DNA of 64,000 bases from Arcuatula senhousia (Eukaryota > Mollusca > Bivalvia > Mytilida > Mytilidae). Positions 63,882 to 64,000 of this stretch are shown here, piece after piece. The position numbers and the translations under genes are program-made. Below the pieces are notes generated by a model that worked only from the letters and a program-made list of their open reading frames with translations, made no database searches and was not told the origin of the DNA. Each line of letters opens with the position of its first letter. The first letter of the stretch is position 1. Location: NCBI GenBank assembly GCA_963971305.1, contig CAXARO010000951.1:1-64000 (forward strand), given 5' to 3'.

Positions 63882-64000
63882 TAAAATGCCATTTGTTCAG
63901 AGAACAAATGAGAGGTCTTTCCCTGTCTCTTGTCTCTCTGTCGCTTTAGCATGTTAGCATTATGGTGTCCAATACAAGTACTATAGACAAATGAGTCATT
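63882..64000 (+). mobile_element. Left end of another B-like element (D), cut by the window
   Basis: 119 bp: TAAAATGCC, palindrome 63891-63909 (loop AGA), GAGAGGTCTTTCCC as in C, then a CT-rich segment and CAATACAAGTACTATAGACA, which recalls the beta segment of B4/B7/B8 (ATACAAGTACTAAAGACATT). Probably a further B-beta subtype; the rest is outside the window. Confidence 0.65.
63891..63909 (+). repeat. 5' palindrome of element D
   Basis: Same stem and AGA loop as B1. Confidence 0.85.

Larger units (their letters stand above)
1..64000 (+). repeat. Helentron-like transposon-derived macrosatellite array (whole window)
   Basis: Seen: the window is tiled without gaps by 46 units of families A, B, C and a partial D, all in one orientation and joined at AT|T-A. 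No stretch above 300 bases lies outside a unit. Known: Helentrons and their non-autonomous HINE derivatives insert between T and T, have subterminal inverted repeats, a 3' hairpin and often internal tandem repeats or microsatellites, and encode nothing when non-autonomous. Inferred: the array is such an element turned into satellite DNA. Alternatives are a cut-and-paste MITE-like family or a satellite that merely resembles one. No Rep/helicase, transposase or reverse transcriptase reading frame is present. The array continues past both edges. Confidence 0.6.

Noticed and set aside
1..64000. CRISPR-like array
   Set aside because: The repeats are kilobase units without unique spacers in eukaryotic sequence.
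1..64000. rDNA spacer, 5S or histone tandem cluster
   Set aside because: No rRNA, 5S, snRNA or histone sequence is present in any unit.
1..64000. LTR or LINE retroelement
   Set aside because: No reverse transcriptase frame, primer-binding site or polyA tail; ends are palindrome/hairpin type with T|T junctions.
1..64000. Assembly artefact as the cause of the array
   Set aside because: Private substitutions, 3-bp indels, older mosaic units and distinct G-tract lengths argue against simple copying of one read, although the exact copy number cannot be trusted without read depth.

Overview
This window is eukaryotic repeat DNA from end to end. I find no protein-coding gene, rRNA or tRNA and no unique sequence. 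It is AT-rich with long homopolymers, G-tracts, an AAT microsatellite and near-identical kilobase repeats. The repeat architecture (about 155-bp internal modules, a 5' palindrome, a 3' hairpin behind a microsatellite, TT junctions) resembles the non-autonomous Helentron-like (HINE) and 'pearl'-like elements known from molluscs, especially bivalves. A marine invertebrate, probably a mollusc, is my best guess; it is an inference and no species can be named.

Layout: 46 head-to-tail units, all in the same orientation, abutting at an AT|T-A junction with no spacer. Family A (about 1.4 kb) has 35 copies: 32 near-identical canonical copies, one copy with an old-style 5' end (A12', 18608-20041) and two strongly diverged copies (A29'' and A30'', 51484-52902 and 53874-55293). 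Family B (about 1.57 kb) has 8 copies. Family C (about 1.0 kb) has 2 copies. A further element (D) is cut by the right edge. Order: A1-A7 B1 | A8-A9 B2 | A10-A12' B3 | A13-A15 B4 B5 | A16-A22 B6 | A23-A28 B7 C1 | A29'' C2 | A30'' B8 | A31-A35 D.

B and C have two intact ends: a 5' palindrome (ATTTGTTC-3 nt-GAACAAAT) followed by AGGTCTTTCC, and a 3' AAT microsatellite followed by a hairpin whose stem repeats AGGTCTTTCC/GGAAAGACCT. Family A lacks the 3' hairpin in every copy, and in all but A12' its 5' palindrome has decayed. So the array reads as runs of terminator-less A units, each run closed by a hairpin-bearing B or C unit. I infer that rolling-circle read-through and/or unequal crossing-over turned a Helentron-like element into a macrosatellite.

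The canonical A copies are so alike that unit length equals 1384 plus the two G-tract lengths, apart from three copies with a 3-bp indel. This indicates recent amplification or strong homogenisation. Older, mosaic units (A12'-B3, C1-A29''-C2-A30''-B8) are embedded among the young ones. All open reading frames are short, differ between families, or start and stop in simple repeats; I regard none as a gene.
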